From Idiomarina fontislapidosi (GTDB taxonomy: Bacteria > Pseudomonadota > Gammaproteobacteria > Enterobacterales > Alteromonadaceae): a DNA stretch of 64,000 nucleotides. Position 1 is the stretch's first letter. Each line of letters begins with the position of its first letter. The stretch spans positions 24,477-88,476 of the forward strand of contig NZ_QJST01000011.1 of assembly GCF_003226255.1 (NCBI RefSeq), in the 5' to 3' direction. The position numbers were made by a program, and so were the translations under genes. The notes beneath the pieces are model-generated. The model searched no databases and was not told where the DNA came from. It worked only from the letters and a program-made list of their open reading frames with translations. Below, piece by piece: positions 38,110 through 48,215 of this stretch.

Positions 38110-38186
38110 TGGCGGAGCGGACGGGACTCGAACCCGCGACCTCCGGCGTGACAGGCCGGCATTCTAACCAACTGAACTACCGCTCC
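38110..38186 (-). tRNA. tRNA-Asp (GTC), distal copy
   Basis: A 77-base gene read on the minus strand, beginning GGAGCGGTAGTTCAG and ending with the acceptor CGCTCCG and an encoded CCA. The anticodon GTC lies at 38150-38152. T-loop GGTTCGAGTCC and the D-loop with GTTGGTTA are intact. Close to E. coli tRNA-Asp. It is identical to the copy at 38213-38289 and is transcribed after it. Confidence 0.98.
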
Positions 38187-38212
38187 ACATTCTCAGAGTG
38201 TGCGTGACTTAA

Positions 38213-38289
38213 TGGCGGAGCGGACGGGACTCGAACCCGCGACCTCCGGCGTGACAGGCCGGCATTCTAACCAACTGAACTACCGCTCC
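38213..38289 (-). tRNA. tRNA-Asp (GTC), promoter-proximal copy
   Basis: Same 77-base sequence including CCA; anticodon at 38253-38255. A 26-base spacer separates it from the second copy, so both come from one transcript driven by the promoter at 38333-38361. Confidence 0.98.
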
Positions 38290-38302
38290 ACTAAGTCACT
38301 GT

Positions 38303-38323
38303 GTTGGGGGCTGCCCCCTCAAC
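38303..38323 (-). other. G/C-rich hairpin in the tRNA leader
   Basis: Five consecutive G-C pairs (38306-38310 with 38314-38318) plus three outer pairs form a small hairpin between the predicted transcription start and the first tRNA. It may assist processing or be incidental. Confidence 0.35.
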
Positions 38324-38332
38324 GCGGCGTGA

Positions 38333-38361
38333 ATATTACGAGTGACCACCGATTCAGTCAA
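38333..38361 (-). promoter_or_regulatory. Promoter of the tRNA-Asp operon
   Basis: On the minus strand: TTGACT (38356-38361), 17 bases, TAATAT (38333-38338). A G/C-rich discriminator (CGCCGCG) follows the -10 box, typical of stringently controlled stable-RNA promoters. Confidence 0.85.
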
Positions 38362-38428
38362 CCCTTTTTTTAAAGATTTTTGTATTTTTCCGTTCGTTTG
38401 ACTGTTAAATGTTCAAATCAGACGCTTT

Positions 38429-39739
38429 TTAATCATTTTTGCCTTTGCTTGGGGTCTTTGGAACCCGTGAACGCTTTCTGAGGTACCAAATAATCCCCAC
38501 CCCAAATATCACTAAAACAAGGTTTATCGACACGATCGCGATAATATTGGCTATGAGCTGTGAGTCTTGTTCATCACGCTGACGTTGTTTCTCAAGTCGC
38601 TCTTGCTCAAGTGCTGATCTTTTCGCGGCTAACTGTTCAGCTTGCGAGAGCGGTTGAGGTGATGGTCGGTTGGCAATGAAACTGTAATCGTCTATCACCA
38701 ATTCAAATTCGCGACCCTGCTGGTTAGTCGCAAAGACAGACATGTCGATTAAGTGCTTGCCGTAATCTAAGTTTGCTATCGGCACACTGACTTTACTCTT
38801 GTTCACCTCCGATAACGAAAATGTTCTCTCTTCGCCGTTGGGGAAGTCGACCTTACCATTTAGAGCGAAGCTTTTAAGTGCGACTCGCTGATCATCGATG
38901 TCGATGATTAACTTATGATCTTGCTCGGCTTGCTTGGCCAGCTTCATTTCGAATTTAACCGGACTTGCCTCTATGACGACAGGTTCAGTTTCATAAGAGC
39001 GGTCATAGAGCGGCGTCGTGAGCTCATATGTCGGCAGGTACTCACCTGGTGTGATATTTAGCTTAAAGCGACTGGTGAAAGTACCATCCCCTGAATACTC
39101 ATCATAGCCTCGGCCATTGTCAGAGAACTCACCAATCCGCTTTGGATCAACACCGAAGTTATCAAAATCTGCATTATTCGTGCTTATAAATAAGACTTCG
39201 AGAATAACAGTCTCATGAAACCGCGCTGTCTTTACAGGAGAGTCACCATTATAAAGCGTGCCCTCGACCTTAATATGTTCGTTTTCATATAGTGGAGACG
39301 GCAATGGTTCAGCTTTAAATTTAACATCCGACACAATAACCGCATCATTTTCTTCATCTACTCGTCCAGCGACCTGCCAAGGACCTGGCATCGGTTCTTT
39401 GATGCGAATCATGTCGAAGTTTTCATTGGTGTACCAGGTCACTTGTTCGATTGGATGACGTGCCTCGTACCATTTACTGCCATCAGGTTTTATTAGGATG
39501 AGAGGAGAACTGCCGCGCTCGCGAAAAAATAACAAGGTGATTTCGTCAATATTCTCATCGATACGAAACCGTTGGCCCTCGATAGGAAGACGATTCGCCA
39601 TAGGGTCATTTATCAGATTTAGCTGCGACGTTTGTTCAGCCGTTTGACCCTTTGCATTCGATGATTGTGCTAACGAACAATCACTAAATACTGATAAGAA
39701 TCCGAGAAATGCAATTATTACGAATCGAGCCACAAGCAA
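38429..39739 (-). CDS. TIGR03503-type conserved membrane-anchored periplasmic protein
   Basis: The 436 residues have an N-terminal signal sequence (about 5-24), a long beta-rich periplasmic part, and one C-terminal TM helix (about 398-420) followed by a basic tail (RKRSRVP). A Gln/Arg/Glu-rich coiled stretch precedes the TM. I recognise the TIGR03503 pattern of gammaproteobacteria, which is commonly next to dnaQ; function is unknown. The start is TTG at 39739 with AAGG 6 bases upstream, so the gene overlaps the dnaQ 3' end by 22 bases; GTG at 39733 is the alternative. Co-translation with dnaQ is likely. Confidence 0.75.
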   Translation of the reverse strand: MLVARFVIIAFLGFLSVFSDCSLAQSSNAKGQTAEQTSQLNLINDPMANRLPIEGQRFRIDENIDEITLLFFRERGSSPLILIKPDGSKWYEARHPIEQVTWYTNENFDMIRIKEPMPGPWQVAGRVDEENDAVIVSDVKFKAEPLPSPLYENEHIKVEGTLYNGDSPVKTARFHETVILEVLFISTNNADFDNFGVDPKRIGEFSDNGRGYDEYSGDGTFTSRFKLNITPGEYLPTYELTTPLYDRSYETEPVVIEASPVKFEMKLAKQAEQDHKLIIDIDDQRVALKSFALNGKVDFPNGEERTFSLSEVNKSKVSVPIANLDYGKHLIDMSVFATNQQGREFELVIDDYSFIANRPSPQPLSQAEQLAAKRSALEQERLEKQRQRDEQDSQLIANIIAIVSINLVLVIFGVGIIWYLRKRSRVPKTPSKGKND

Positions 39740-40428
39740 GCGCCACCTTCAGATTTTACAATCGCCAAACGTTGTTGATGTTGTTCCTCTTCATCGGCTG
39801 AAGCGCGCAAAACCTTTAGCTCGGGGCGATTTTTTATCGCTTGATGATCAATTTGGCCGGGCTCTTTATTTTCGTTCTCTTGGTTCTGATTATGCAGTTT
39901 CAACGCCGTTTGCCCACCGGTCATGGCTAAGTAGACATCGGCTAAGATCTCAGCATCAAGTAATGCGCCGTGTAGCTCACGTGCTGAGTTGTCAACATAA
40001 AACGCTTTGCACAAAGCGTCTAGACTGTTGCGCTGGCCAGGACGCATCTCGCGTGCTAATTGTAGTGAGTCCAGCACATCGCAGTAATCATAGGTTTTAC
40101 CATACATCTTACCAAGGCGTCTAAATTCCGCGTCCATATGGCCTACGTCAAACGGCGCGTTATGAATAACTAGCTGTGCTCCTTTGATAAAATCAATAAA
40201 GGCATCGGCGACTTGCGCAAAAACGGGTTTATCAGCCAAATATTCATTCGTAATACCGTGTACCGCAATAGCTTCGTCCTCGACCACACGCTCGGGATTA
40301 ATATAAACATGAAAATGATTTCCCGTTGGCTTTCGGTCAATCAGCTCAACGCAGCCAATCTCAATGATGCGGTGTCCTTCGTCCGGGTTAATACCTGTGG
40401 TTTCCGTATCTAAAACGATCTGACGCAT
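39718..40428 (-). CDS. dnaQ: DNA polymerase III epsilon subunit (3'-5' proofreading exonuclease)
   Basis: The 236 residues (E. coli 243) have the DEDDh exonuclease fold. D7 and E9 are in IVLDTETTGINP, ExoII is in VIHNAPFDVGHMDAEF, and ExoIII is around HGALLDAEILADVY. The C-terminal segment after about 185 is the variable linker and alpha-subunit-binding tail. It is divergent from rnhA across 53 bases, the same arrangement as in E. coli, where the promoters overlap. Confidence 0.96.
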   Translation of the reverse strand: MRQIVLDTETTGINPDEGHRIIEIGCVELIDRKPTGNHFHVYINPERVVEDEAIAVHGITNEYLADKPVFAQVADAFIDFIKGAQLVIHNAPFDVGHMDAEFRRLGKMYGKTYDYCDVLDSLQLAREMRPGQRNSLDALCKAFYVDNSARELHGALLDAEILADVYLAMTGGQTALKLHNQNQENENKEPGQIDHQAIKNRPELKVLRASADEEEQHQQRLAIVKSEGGACLWLDS

Positions 40429-40444
40429 AGTGTTCGATTCCTGA

Positions 40445-40450
40445 TATAAT
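40445..40450 (+). promoter_or_regulatory. Candidate -10 box for rnhA
   Basis: A perfect TATAAT lies between dnaQ and rnhA. The best -35 (CTGACG at 40420-40425) is 19 bases away, so the assignment is weak. Confidence 0.4.
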
Positions 40451-40481
40451 CGCGGTTTAGGTTCAATATACAGTGAGCGGC

Positions 40482-40946
40482 ATGGCTAAAGTACATATTT
40501 TCACAGATGGCTCATGTTTGGGTAATCCAGGTCCAGGTGGTTATGGTGTGGTACTCGAATATGGGAAACACCATAAAGAACTGAGCGGTGGTTTCCAATG
40601 TACAACCAACAACCGCATGGAGCTACTCGCATGCATAAAAGGCTTGCAAACGTTGACCCGAGCCTGCGACATTATTCTGACGACCGACAGTCAATATGTA
40701 AAGCAAGGTATTGAACAGTGGATCCACAAATGGAAGCGCAATGGTTGGCGTACATCGAATAAAAAAGCTGTGAAAAACGTGGACCTTTGGCAGCAGCTGG
40801 ATCAGGCAATTGCGCGCCACAATGTCACTTGGGAATGGGTGAAAGGTCACGCGGGGCACCCACAAAATGAACGCTGCGACGAGCTTGCACGCGCCGCAGC
40901 AGAACAAAACCCGACCTCAGTGGATGCAGGTTTTAGCGCCGAATAA
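40482..40946 (+). CDS. rnhA: Ribonuclease HI
   Basis: RNase HI degrades RNA in RNA-DNA hybrids. From the ATG at 40482 the protein has 154 residues (E. coli 155) and starts [20 protein letters not shown], with catalytic D9, then the Glu in NNRMELLA, the Asp in [10 protein letters not shown] and the C-terminal His/Asp region [17 protein letters not shown]. The in-frame GTG at 40473 would add three residues absent from homologues. A hairpin surrounds its stop codon. Confidence 0.96.
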   Translation: MAKVHIFTDGSCLGNPGPGGYGVVLEYGKHHKELSGGFQCTTNNRMELLACIKGLQTLTRACDIILTTDSQYVKQGIEQWIHKWKRNGWRTSNKKAVKNVDLWQQLDQAIARHNVTWEWVKGHAGHPQNERCDELARAAAEQNPTSVDAGFSAE

Positions 40947-40956
40947 ACTCGGTGCT
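40935..40956. repeat. Inverted repeat around the rnhA stop codon
   Basis: AGCGCCGA (40935-40942) pairs with TCGGTGCT (40949-40956) with one G-U pair; the rnhA TAA is in the loop. No T-run follows. It sits at the convergent rnhA/rhodanese junction. Confidence 0.5.
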
Positions 40957-41351
40957 TATTCTTCTCCGGCCACGACTGGACGTTTTTCCTCTTGCCAGGC
41001 ATTCATGCCACCGTCAACGCTGTAGACTTGGGTAAAGCCCATACGTTGCAGACTCTCGGCCGCAAGCGCTGAACGTCCACCGGTGCGACAAATTAAGTAC
41101 AGTGGTTTTTCTGCAATACGCTCTAATGCATCATCGTAGCCAGCGACATCAGGATGCTGATTGAGCTGCATCTCTAATACACCACGTGGCATATTAACCG
41201 CCTCACGAATATGGCCTTGTGTATATTCAGCGGGTTCACGCACATCAATGATGCGAGCACCGTCCCGTAATGCATGTTGCAGTTGTTCGGTTGTGACTTC
41301 ATTTACATTGTTTTTTGCTGTCTGACAAAGCTTTTTAGCATCGATTACCAT
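40956..41351 (-). CDS. Rhodanese-like domain protein
   Basis: A 131-residue single rhodanese domain: IIDVREPAEYTQGHIREAVNMP near 34-55 and the active-site loop LICRTGGRS with C88. The loop has the six-residue rhodanese type, so sulfur transfer or persulfide carriage is plausible; the N-terminal 15 residues carry another Cys (C9). GAGAGG precedes the ATG. It is 2 bases downstream of the YafS-like gene and probably co-transcribed with it. Confidence 0.88.
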   Translation of the reverse strand: MVIDAKKLCQTAKNNVNEVTTEQLQHALRDGARIIDVREPAEYTQGHIREAVNMPRGVLEMQLNQHPDVAGYDDALERIAEKPLYLICRTGGRSALAAESLQRMGFTQVYSVDGGMNAWQEEKRPVVAGEE

Positions 41352-41353
41352 AG

Positions 41354-42124
41354 TTACCTCTCTTCAAAATGCCAATTTGCAGATTGTTTTACTCTCGCCG
41401 CAGGCAGCGCCTGTGTCAAGTTTAGTCGTTCTTTCTTTAATTTGTGGGTCTGTGGCTTTATATAGCATGACTTCTTAGCAACCAGCCAGTACCCAGCGCT
41501 TAACCAAGGGCAACGTTGGCAGAGCCACTCACTTTGACCGCCCGTCTCTGTCGTCTGCTGCGTTAAAAAATGCTCAATAAAATAGCGTTGTCGTTCAACC
41601 CTAAAGCCCAGCAACGATAACCAATCTTTGACCCGAGCATTGCTAAAATAACGCCCTTGCCACGGAAACGGGTGACTTTTACTACGCCATAACCCACTTA
41701 ATATAGCCGGGCTTAATGGATTAAAGCCCGCCAAAATTAAGGTTCCATCATCAGCCAACACACGTAATAGTTCACGTAGGATTTGATGTGGGTCGGAGGC
41801 AAAATCTAAAACAAACGGGCAAACGAGCGTATCGATAGCCTCATTTTTTATCGGCAAGTGCGTGTAATGCGCCCTCACCTTGCGCCCCTCTATCGCGGGT
41901 CGGGGGGCTTGGCAAATATGAAGAGGCTTACCTAGAGTAAAACGGCTCACATTTAATTGTTGCGCTAAGTTGCCTAAAGTAAGGGTAACGCCGTTAAGAC
42001 AATGGCTACGCGAGTCATCCAACTGCTGTTGCACACAGGCTTTTATTAAGTGTCCATTTGCGAGTTGTTGCCAACTTTCGGGCTCTTGCATCGCCGTACG
42101 ACGATACGCGGGTTGAATAAACAA
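41354..42124 (-). CDS. yafS: YafS-like methyltransferase-fold protein
   Basis: The 256 residues resemble E. coli YafS in sequence layout (LTLGNLAQQL near 48, DTLVCPFVLDFASDPHQILRE near 100-120, LILAGFNPLSPAIL near 130) and in gene position between rnhA and gloB. The second half of a class I SAM-methyltransferase fold is visible (Asp-Pro-His after strand 4, then GxNP). The glycine-rich motif I (GxGxG) that binds SAM is not recognisable, so activity is uncertain. An internal ATG at 42091 (MQEPESWQQL) is an alternative start. Divergent from gloB. Confidence 0.72.
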   Translation of the reverse strand: MFIQPAYRRTAMQEPESWQQLANGHLIKACVQQQLDDSRSHCLNGVTLTLGNLAQQLNVSRFTLGKPLHICQAPRPAIEGRKVRAHYTHLPIKNEAIDTLVCPFVLDFASDPHQILRELLRVLADDGTLILAGFNPLSPAILSGLWRSKSHPFPWQGRYFSNARVKDWLSLLGFRVERQRYFIEHFLTQQTTETGGQSEWLCQRCPWLSAGYWLVAKKSCYIKPQTHKLKKERLNLTQALPAARVKQSANWHFEER

Positions 42125-42183
42125 GGGTCGACCTTTGTGTTAGGCTAGCGTCTACGCATAATCATAGCGAGGAAACCAAGAGT

Positions 42184-42942
42184 ATGCGAGTACATCCAGT
42201 TAAAGCGTTTAACGATAATTATATTTGGCTTATTGAATCCAGCGACGATCGTGTCATTGTCGTCGACCCGGGCGATGAAAAACCGGTCCTCGAGTGGCTT
42301 GAGTCGAATAATAAACATATTGCTGGCTACCTCATTACGCATCACCATCATGATCATACCGGTGGCCTTGACGCCTTGAAGGCGCGTTATCCGGCTACAT
42401 GCTACGGTCCAGATAACCCGGCTATCGGCGGTATCGACTATGCGGTATCAGAAGGTGACCGCGTTAACTTGGCGGGCTTGACCTTTGATGTGTTCGCAAC
42501 ACCGGGACATACTCTTGACCATATTAGCTTTTATGCCAATACGGCGTTATTTTGCGGCGACACGCTGTTTTCTGGCGGCTGTGGGCGGATGTTTGAGGGA
42601 ACGCCCGACATGTTCGTGGCTTCGCTTGATAAATTACGTCGCCTACCGGGTGAGACGCGCGTTTTTTGCGCGCACGAGTACACTCAAGCGAACTTAACCT
42701 TTGCCACGCTTGTCGAACCCGATAATGCAGTTTTAAGAAGCTATTTAGAAAAAGTGAAACTCATGCGTCAGGACGACCAAATTACAGTGCCTTCGACGCT
42801 GCAACTCGAGTTAGCAATTAACCCGTTTTTACGGTTTGACCAAACACCGGTCCGTCGCGCCGCCAGTGAGTATGCTGAGCAAGATATCGAGGGATCAGAG
42901 AATGTCTTCGCCGTGATCAGAGAGTGGAAAGATAACGCGTAG
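42184..42942 (+). CDS. gloB: Hydroxyacylglutathione hydrolase (glyoxalase II)
   Basis: GloB hydrolyses S-lactoyl-glutathione to lactate and glutathione, completing methylglyoxal detoxification. The 252 residues equal the E. coli length. The metallo-beta-lactamase metal motif is ITHHHHDHTGG (H53, H55, D57, H58), with later ligands in TPGHTLDHISF, FCGDTLFSGGCGRMFEG and CAHEYTQAN. The C-terminal HAGH domain ends the protein. An AGGAAACC-type Shine-Dalgarno precedes the ATG. mltD follows after 49 bases. Confidence 0.95.
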   Translation: MRVHPVKAFNDNYIWLIESSDDRVIVVDPGDEKPVLEWLESNNKHIAGYLITHHHHDHTGGLDALKARYPATCYGPDNPAIGGIDYAVSEGDRVNLAGLTFDVFATPGHTLDHISFYANTALFCGDTLFSGGCGRMFEGTPDMFVASLDKLRRLPGETRVFCAHEYTQANLTFATLVEPDNAVLRSYLEKVKLMRQDDQITVPSTLQLELAINPFLRFDQTPVRRAASEYAEQDIEGSENVFAVIREWKDNA

Positions 42943-42991
42943 TCACGTAGTATATCCACGTTATATTATAACATTATTAAAGAAACTGACC

Positions 42992-44614
42992 ATGAATGTA
43001 CGTTATAAACTTTTAACGAGTTCAGTGCTGAGCGCTTCTCTGCTAACGCTCTCGGGCTGCCAAATGACCTCGCTATTCAATCCTGACGAGCCTGTGAATG
43101 TTAATAATCAACAGGCCGAAGTCGTTGCCTCGGCACCGCTTAACATCGACGAGTTACAACCCGTTCCTGTCGAAGTAACGCCTGATGAGCCCAAAAAGGA
43201 AGCAAAGAAGCCAGTTCCAATCGACGACCTGTGGCAACGCATTCGTTTACAACTGGCGTTTGAAGTCCCAGATAATGCGCGTGTAAACTCACAACGCAAC
43301 TGGTTTCTCAGCCACCCCGAGTATCTTGAGCGAGTTGGTAAACGCGCTGAACCCTTTTTGCACTTAATTGTGGAAGAAATTGATCGCCGCGGAATGCCAA
43401 TGGAATTTGCTTTACTGCCGATTGTCGAAAGTGCCTTTGACCCTTTCGCATACAGCCACGGCAGTGCATCCGGTGTGTGGCAGTTTATTCCTTCCACTGC
43501 GCGCCACTATGGTCTTAAGATTGATTGGTGGTATGACGGTCGCAGAGACGTCTATGCTGCCACTCAAGCGGCGCTCGATTATTTAGAAGCCCTGCACGAT
43601 TACTTTGATGGTAATTGGTTACACGCCATCGCTGCGTATAATTCGGGCGAAGGGCGCGTTGCGGCGGCAATTCGTCGAAATAAACGTAAAGGCGAACCAA
43701 CGGATTTCTGGAACTTAGATTTACCCCGCGAAACGCGCGCCTATGTACCGAAGTTACTCGCGTTAGCAGATATTCTGGCAAACACCGATGAATATGGCAT
43801 CGTTTGGTACCCGATCGAGAATCAACCGCAACTGAACGTAATCGAGGTACCTGGTCAAATTGATCTGGCACTCGCAGCGGACATGGCTGAACTCCCGTTG
43901 GAAACCCTACATCGCTATAACTCAGCTTATAATCGTTGGGCGACGGCACCGGATGGTCCTCACCGTTTGCTACTTCCGCAACCCAACGCCAGCATCTTTG
44001 AAAGTGCTATCCAAAAGACCGATCCAAGTGATTGGCTAAGTTGGAAACGACACAAAATCCGCTCGGGTGAGAGTCTGTTAACGATTGCGAAAAAGTACAA
44101 TACCTCGGTGGATGTCATTCAAAGTGTGAATGAGCTTAATGGTGCGCTGATCCGCAGCGGTGATTACTTGCTGATCCCTGTTGCGACAAAGGATTTAGAG
44201 CAGTACACCTTATCATCTAACCAGCGCCGTATCGCCAAACAAAGCAAGCAATACGGCAAATCAAAGGTGAACTATCAAGTCCAGTCAGGCGATACCCTTT
44301 GGGATATTTCGCGTGCCTTTGATGTCGGTGTTAGAGAGCTTGCAAGTTGGAATTCAATGGCGCCAGGCGATTATTTACGTCCGGGTCAAAAACTGGTTAT
44401 TTGGCAGGAAGGTAATAGCGCACAAAAATCAACAGGCATACTTCGCACGATTGTTTATCAAGTACGCAGTGGCGATTCTTTAGCACGCATTGCTAACCGC
44501 TTTAATGTGAGTATTGCTCAGATCGAGCAGTGGAATAACATCAGCCGCAGCAGTTATTTACAACCGGGGCAACGGCTTACACTGAAAGTTGACGTGGTTA
44601 ACGTAAATTCTTGA
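42992..44614 (+). CDS. mltD: Membrane-bound lytic murein transglycosylase D
   Basis: MltD cleaves peptidoglycan with 1,6-anhydro ring formation. The 540-residue lipoprotein has a lipobox LSGC (C23). The SLT domain spans about 120-250, with the catalytic E146 in PIVESAFDPFAYS and GVWQFIPSTARHYGL, and AIAAYNSGEGRV. Three LysM repeats follow (about 354-397, 427-471, 488-532), one more than in E. coli MltD (452 residues, two LysM), which explains the extra length. Position next to gloB is as in E. coli. A terminator follows. Confidence 0.94.
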   Translation: MNVRYKLLTSSVLSASLLTLSGCQMTSLFNPDEPVNVNNQQAEVVASAPLNIDELQPVPVEVTPDEPKKEAKKPVPIDDLWQRIRLQLAFEVPDNARVNSQRNWFLSHPEYLERVGKRAEPFLHLIVEEIDRRGMPMEFALLPIVESAFDPFAYSHGSASGVWQFIPSTARHYGLKIDWWYDGRRDVYAATQAALDYLEALHDYFDGNWLHAIAAYNSGEGRVAAAIRRNKRKGEPTDFWNLDLPRETRAYVPKLLALADILANTDEYGIVWYPIENQPQLNVIEVPGQIDLALAADMAELPLETLHRYNSAYNRWATAPDGPHRLLLPQPNASIFESAIQKTDPSDWLSWKRHKIRSGESLLTIAKKYNTSVDVIQSVNELNGALIRSGDYLLIPVATKDLEQYTLSSNQRRIAKQSKQYGKSKVNYQVQSGDTLWDISRAFDVGVRELASWNSMAPGDYLRPGQKLVIWQEGNSAQKSTGILRTIVYQVRSGDSLARIANRFNVSIAQIEQWNNISRSSYLQPGQRLTLKVDVVNVNS

Positions 44615-44628
44615 ATGTTTACATAGTC

Positions 44629-44656
44629 ATAGGCGCATTCAAAGTGCGCCTATTTT
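44629..44656 (+). terminator. Terminator after mltD
   Basis: A perfect 9-bp stem (44629-44637 with 44645-44653), seven-base loop, then TTTTAT. Confidence 0.88.
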
Positions 44657-44731
44657 ATATATATTGAGGTATTGATTCACTGTGCAATTAATTCGATACT
44701 AACAACTTATTCTTTTCGATAGGTCGATTTA

Positions 44732-45253
44732 ATGATGCGTTTTGTGTTTTCTTTATTGTTCGTTGTAACCCTGTCGTTTGCCGCCGTTCCGAGCTCAGCT
44801 AATGCTGCTGACTGGCGAGCAGAAGGAAAAGGCGAATTGACATATCCGTCGGGTCGCAAAGAGTCGATCGACTTTGGTTTTGCCTATGTAAAACATTTCG
44901 ATACACATATCTTTAAAGCGGGTGAAGCACAGCTGCGAACCAATGAAGTGCCCCCCAATTACATTCTCAACGTAATCGTCAATGATGAGGGGCTGATATA
45001 CGTCGCAGAGTTCGCAAACGGCTTTTTTAAATCGTTTGATCTTACGATAGGTACTCACACATTGAGTGTTTACCCGCGCGGAAGTTTCGATGCCGACAAG
45101 CCCTATAAACATTTAGTATTTGAACTAGATGACCGTTCTTATATTGTTGATACCACACATCCTACGCTTAAGTTCGAGTTCGACGAGAATGGTATTAATG
45201 AGATAAAGGGAAGCGGTTTAATTAAAGATTTGAGCATACGGCGGAGCCAATAG
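44732..45253 (+). CDS. Secreted protein of unknown function
   Basis: The 173 residues begin with a clear Sec signal peptide (hydrophobic core about 4-18, likely cleavage after SANA near 25). The mature protein is short, rich in beta-prone and aromatic residues (FGFAYVKHFDTHIF, SYIVDTTHPTLKFEF), and has no Cys. I do not recognise the family. It has its own terminator-bounded unit between mltD and the convergent ligA. ATG 44735 is an equally possible start. A hairpin covers its stop codon. Confidence 0.7.
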   Translation: MMRFVFSLLFVVTLSFAAVPSSANAADWRAEGKGELTYPSGRKESIDFGFAYVKHFDTHIFKAGEAQLRTNEVPPNYILNVIVNDEGLIYVAEFANGFFKSFDLTIGTHTLSVYPRGSFDADKPYKHLVFELDDRSYIVDTTHPTLKFEFDENGINEIKGSGLIKDLSIRRSQ

Positions 45254-45260
45254 TCCGCCG
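45239..45260. repeat. Inverted repeat around the stop codon of the 173-residue gene
   Basis: CGGCGGA (45239-45245) and TCCGCCG (45254-45260) are exact reverse complements with an eight-base loop that includes the stop TAG. There is no T-run. It sits at the convergent junction with ligA. Confidence 0.6.
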
Positions 45261-45281
45261 CACCTCGCGTGGGGCTATTGA

Positions 45282-47324
<2,043 letters not shown>

Positions 47325-48197
47325 TTAATGCTTAGTTTCGTATTGACGTACTTTTTGGTGTGCTTGCTGGATCGACTGGCGTGTCAATAATTGACGCGAA
47401 CCATCGAGCACCTGCCCTTGTGGGATTTCTGTCGCGAGCTTTTTGGCGGCGTTGAGCATCATATTAAACGCCTGTTGGCCGTCATAATTAATCGGCAAGG
47501 TCATGAACAATGCCACACCGTCGGTCTCAAATTGTTCGATGTTATCAAGGTCAAAGGTGCCTGGATTAAACATGTTGGCGACTGAGAAAATTAACGTACC
47601 TGTGCCATTAGTGTGTTCGTAACGGTGGAAGATCCCCATCTCGCCAAACTTACACCCAAGTTCGGTCATCATTTGCAATAGCAGCGCGCCTTGCACATTG
47701 CCTTTCACGAACAACGAGATAACGTCTTGCGGAGGCTGTGGTTTTGTTTCGTCTTCTTCCGCTGCGGCTTCGGCGTTTACTGGCTCAGAAGTCGGCGCTT
47801 CCACTGATTCGGGCGCTTCCTCATCGAGTTCTTGTGCACTGTCTTCAGTGACCGGCGACGCGGCTGCGGGCGCCGGTTCATCATGCGTGTCAACGCGCAT
47901 TGAAGGCAGTGGCGTCTGCTCATCATCACTCTCTAAATCAAGGTCCATTGACATTTGCGCAGCTTGTGTCGGTGTCGTTTTAGGCTCATCGCGGGTCGCT
48001 TTTATGGTTTTGACCGCGCCAATACCATCCGCATCAAAGTCATCACTCGACTGTTGCTGGTGCCGTTTTTCTGCAACCTCGCTTTGCGCTTGTTTGTAGA
48101 TGCTGTTATTCCGCCGCATCGTCCATAAGCCGTGGGCAATAATGCCAGCAATCAGCAATACTCCAATAATACTGAGTGTTATCTGTAAATTGCTCAT
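47325..48197 (-). CDS. zipA: Cell division protein ZipA
   Basis: ZipA tethers FtsZ to the inner membrane at the division site. The 290 residues have an N-terminal TM anchor (about 5-24, N-out as usual), a charged segment, a long Pro/Ala/Glu-rich linker (about 65-155) and the C-terminal FtsZ-binding domain starting DVISLFVKGNVQGALLLQ. The order smc-zipA-ligA is that of Shewanella and other MukB-less gammaproteobacteria. Confidence 0.95.
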   Translation of the reverse strand: MSNLQITLSIIGVLLIAGIIAHGLWTMRRNNSIYKQAQSEVAEKRHQQQSSDDFDADGIGAVKTIKATRDEPKTTPTQAAQMSMDLDLESDDEQTPLPSMRVDTHDEPAPAAASPVTEDSAQELDEEAPESVEAPTSEPVNAEAAAEEDETKPQPPQDVISLFVKGNVQGALLLQMMTELGCKFGEMGIFHRYEHTNGTGTLIFSVANMFNPGTFDLDNIEQFETDGVALFMTLPINYDGQQAFNMMLNAAKKLATEIPQGQVLDGSRQLLTRQSIQQAHQKVRQYETKH

Positions 48198-48215
48198 GTC
48201 ATACTTCCTTTATTA

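Noticed and set aside
38110..38289. Two direct 77-base repeats, which could be taken for a CRISPR or mobile-element repeat
   Set aside because: They fold as complete tRNA-Asp genes with anticodon GTC and CCA ends.
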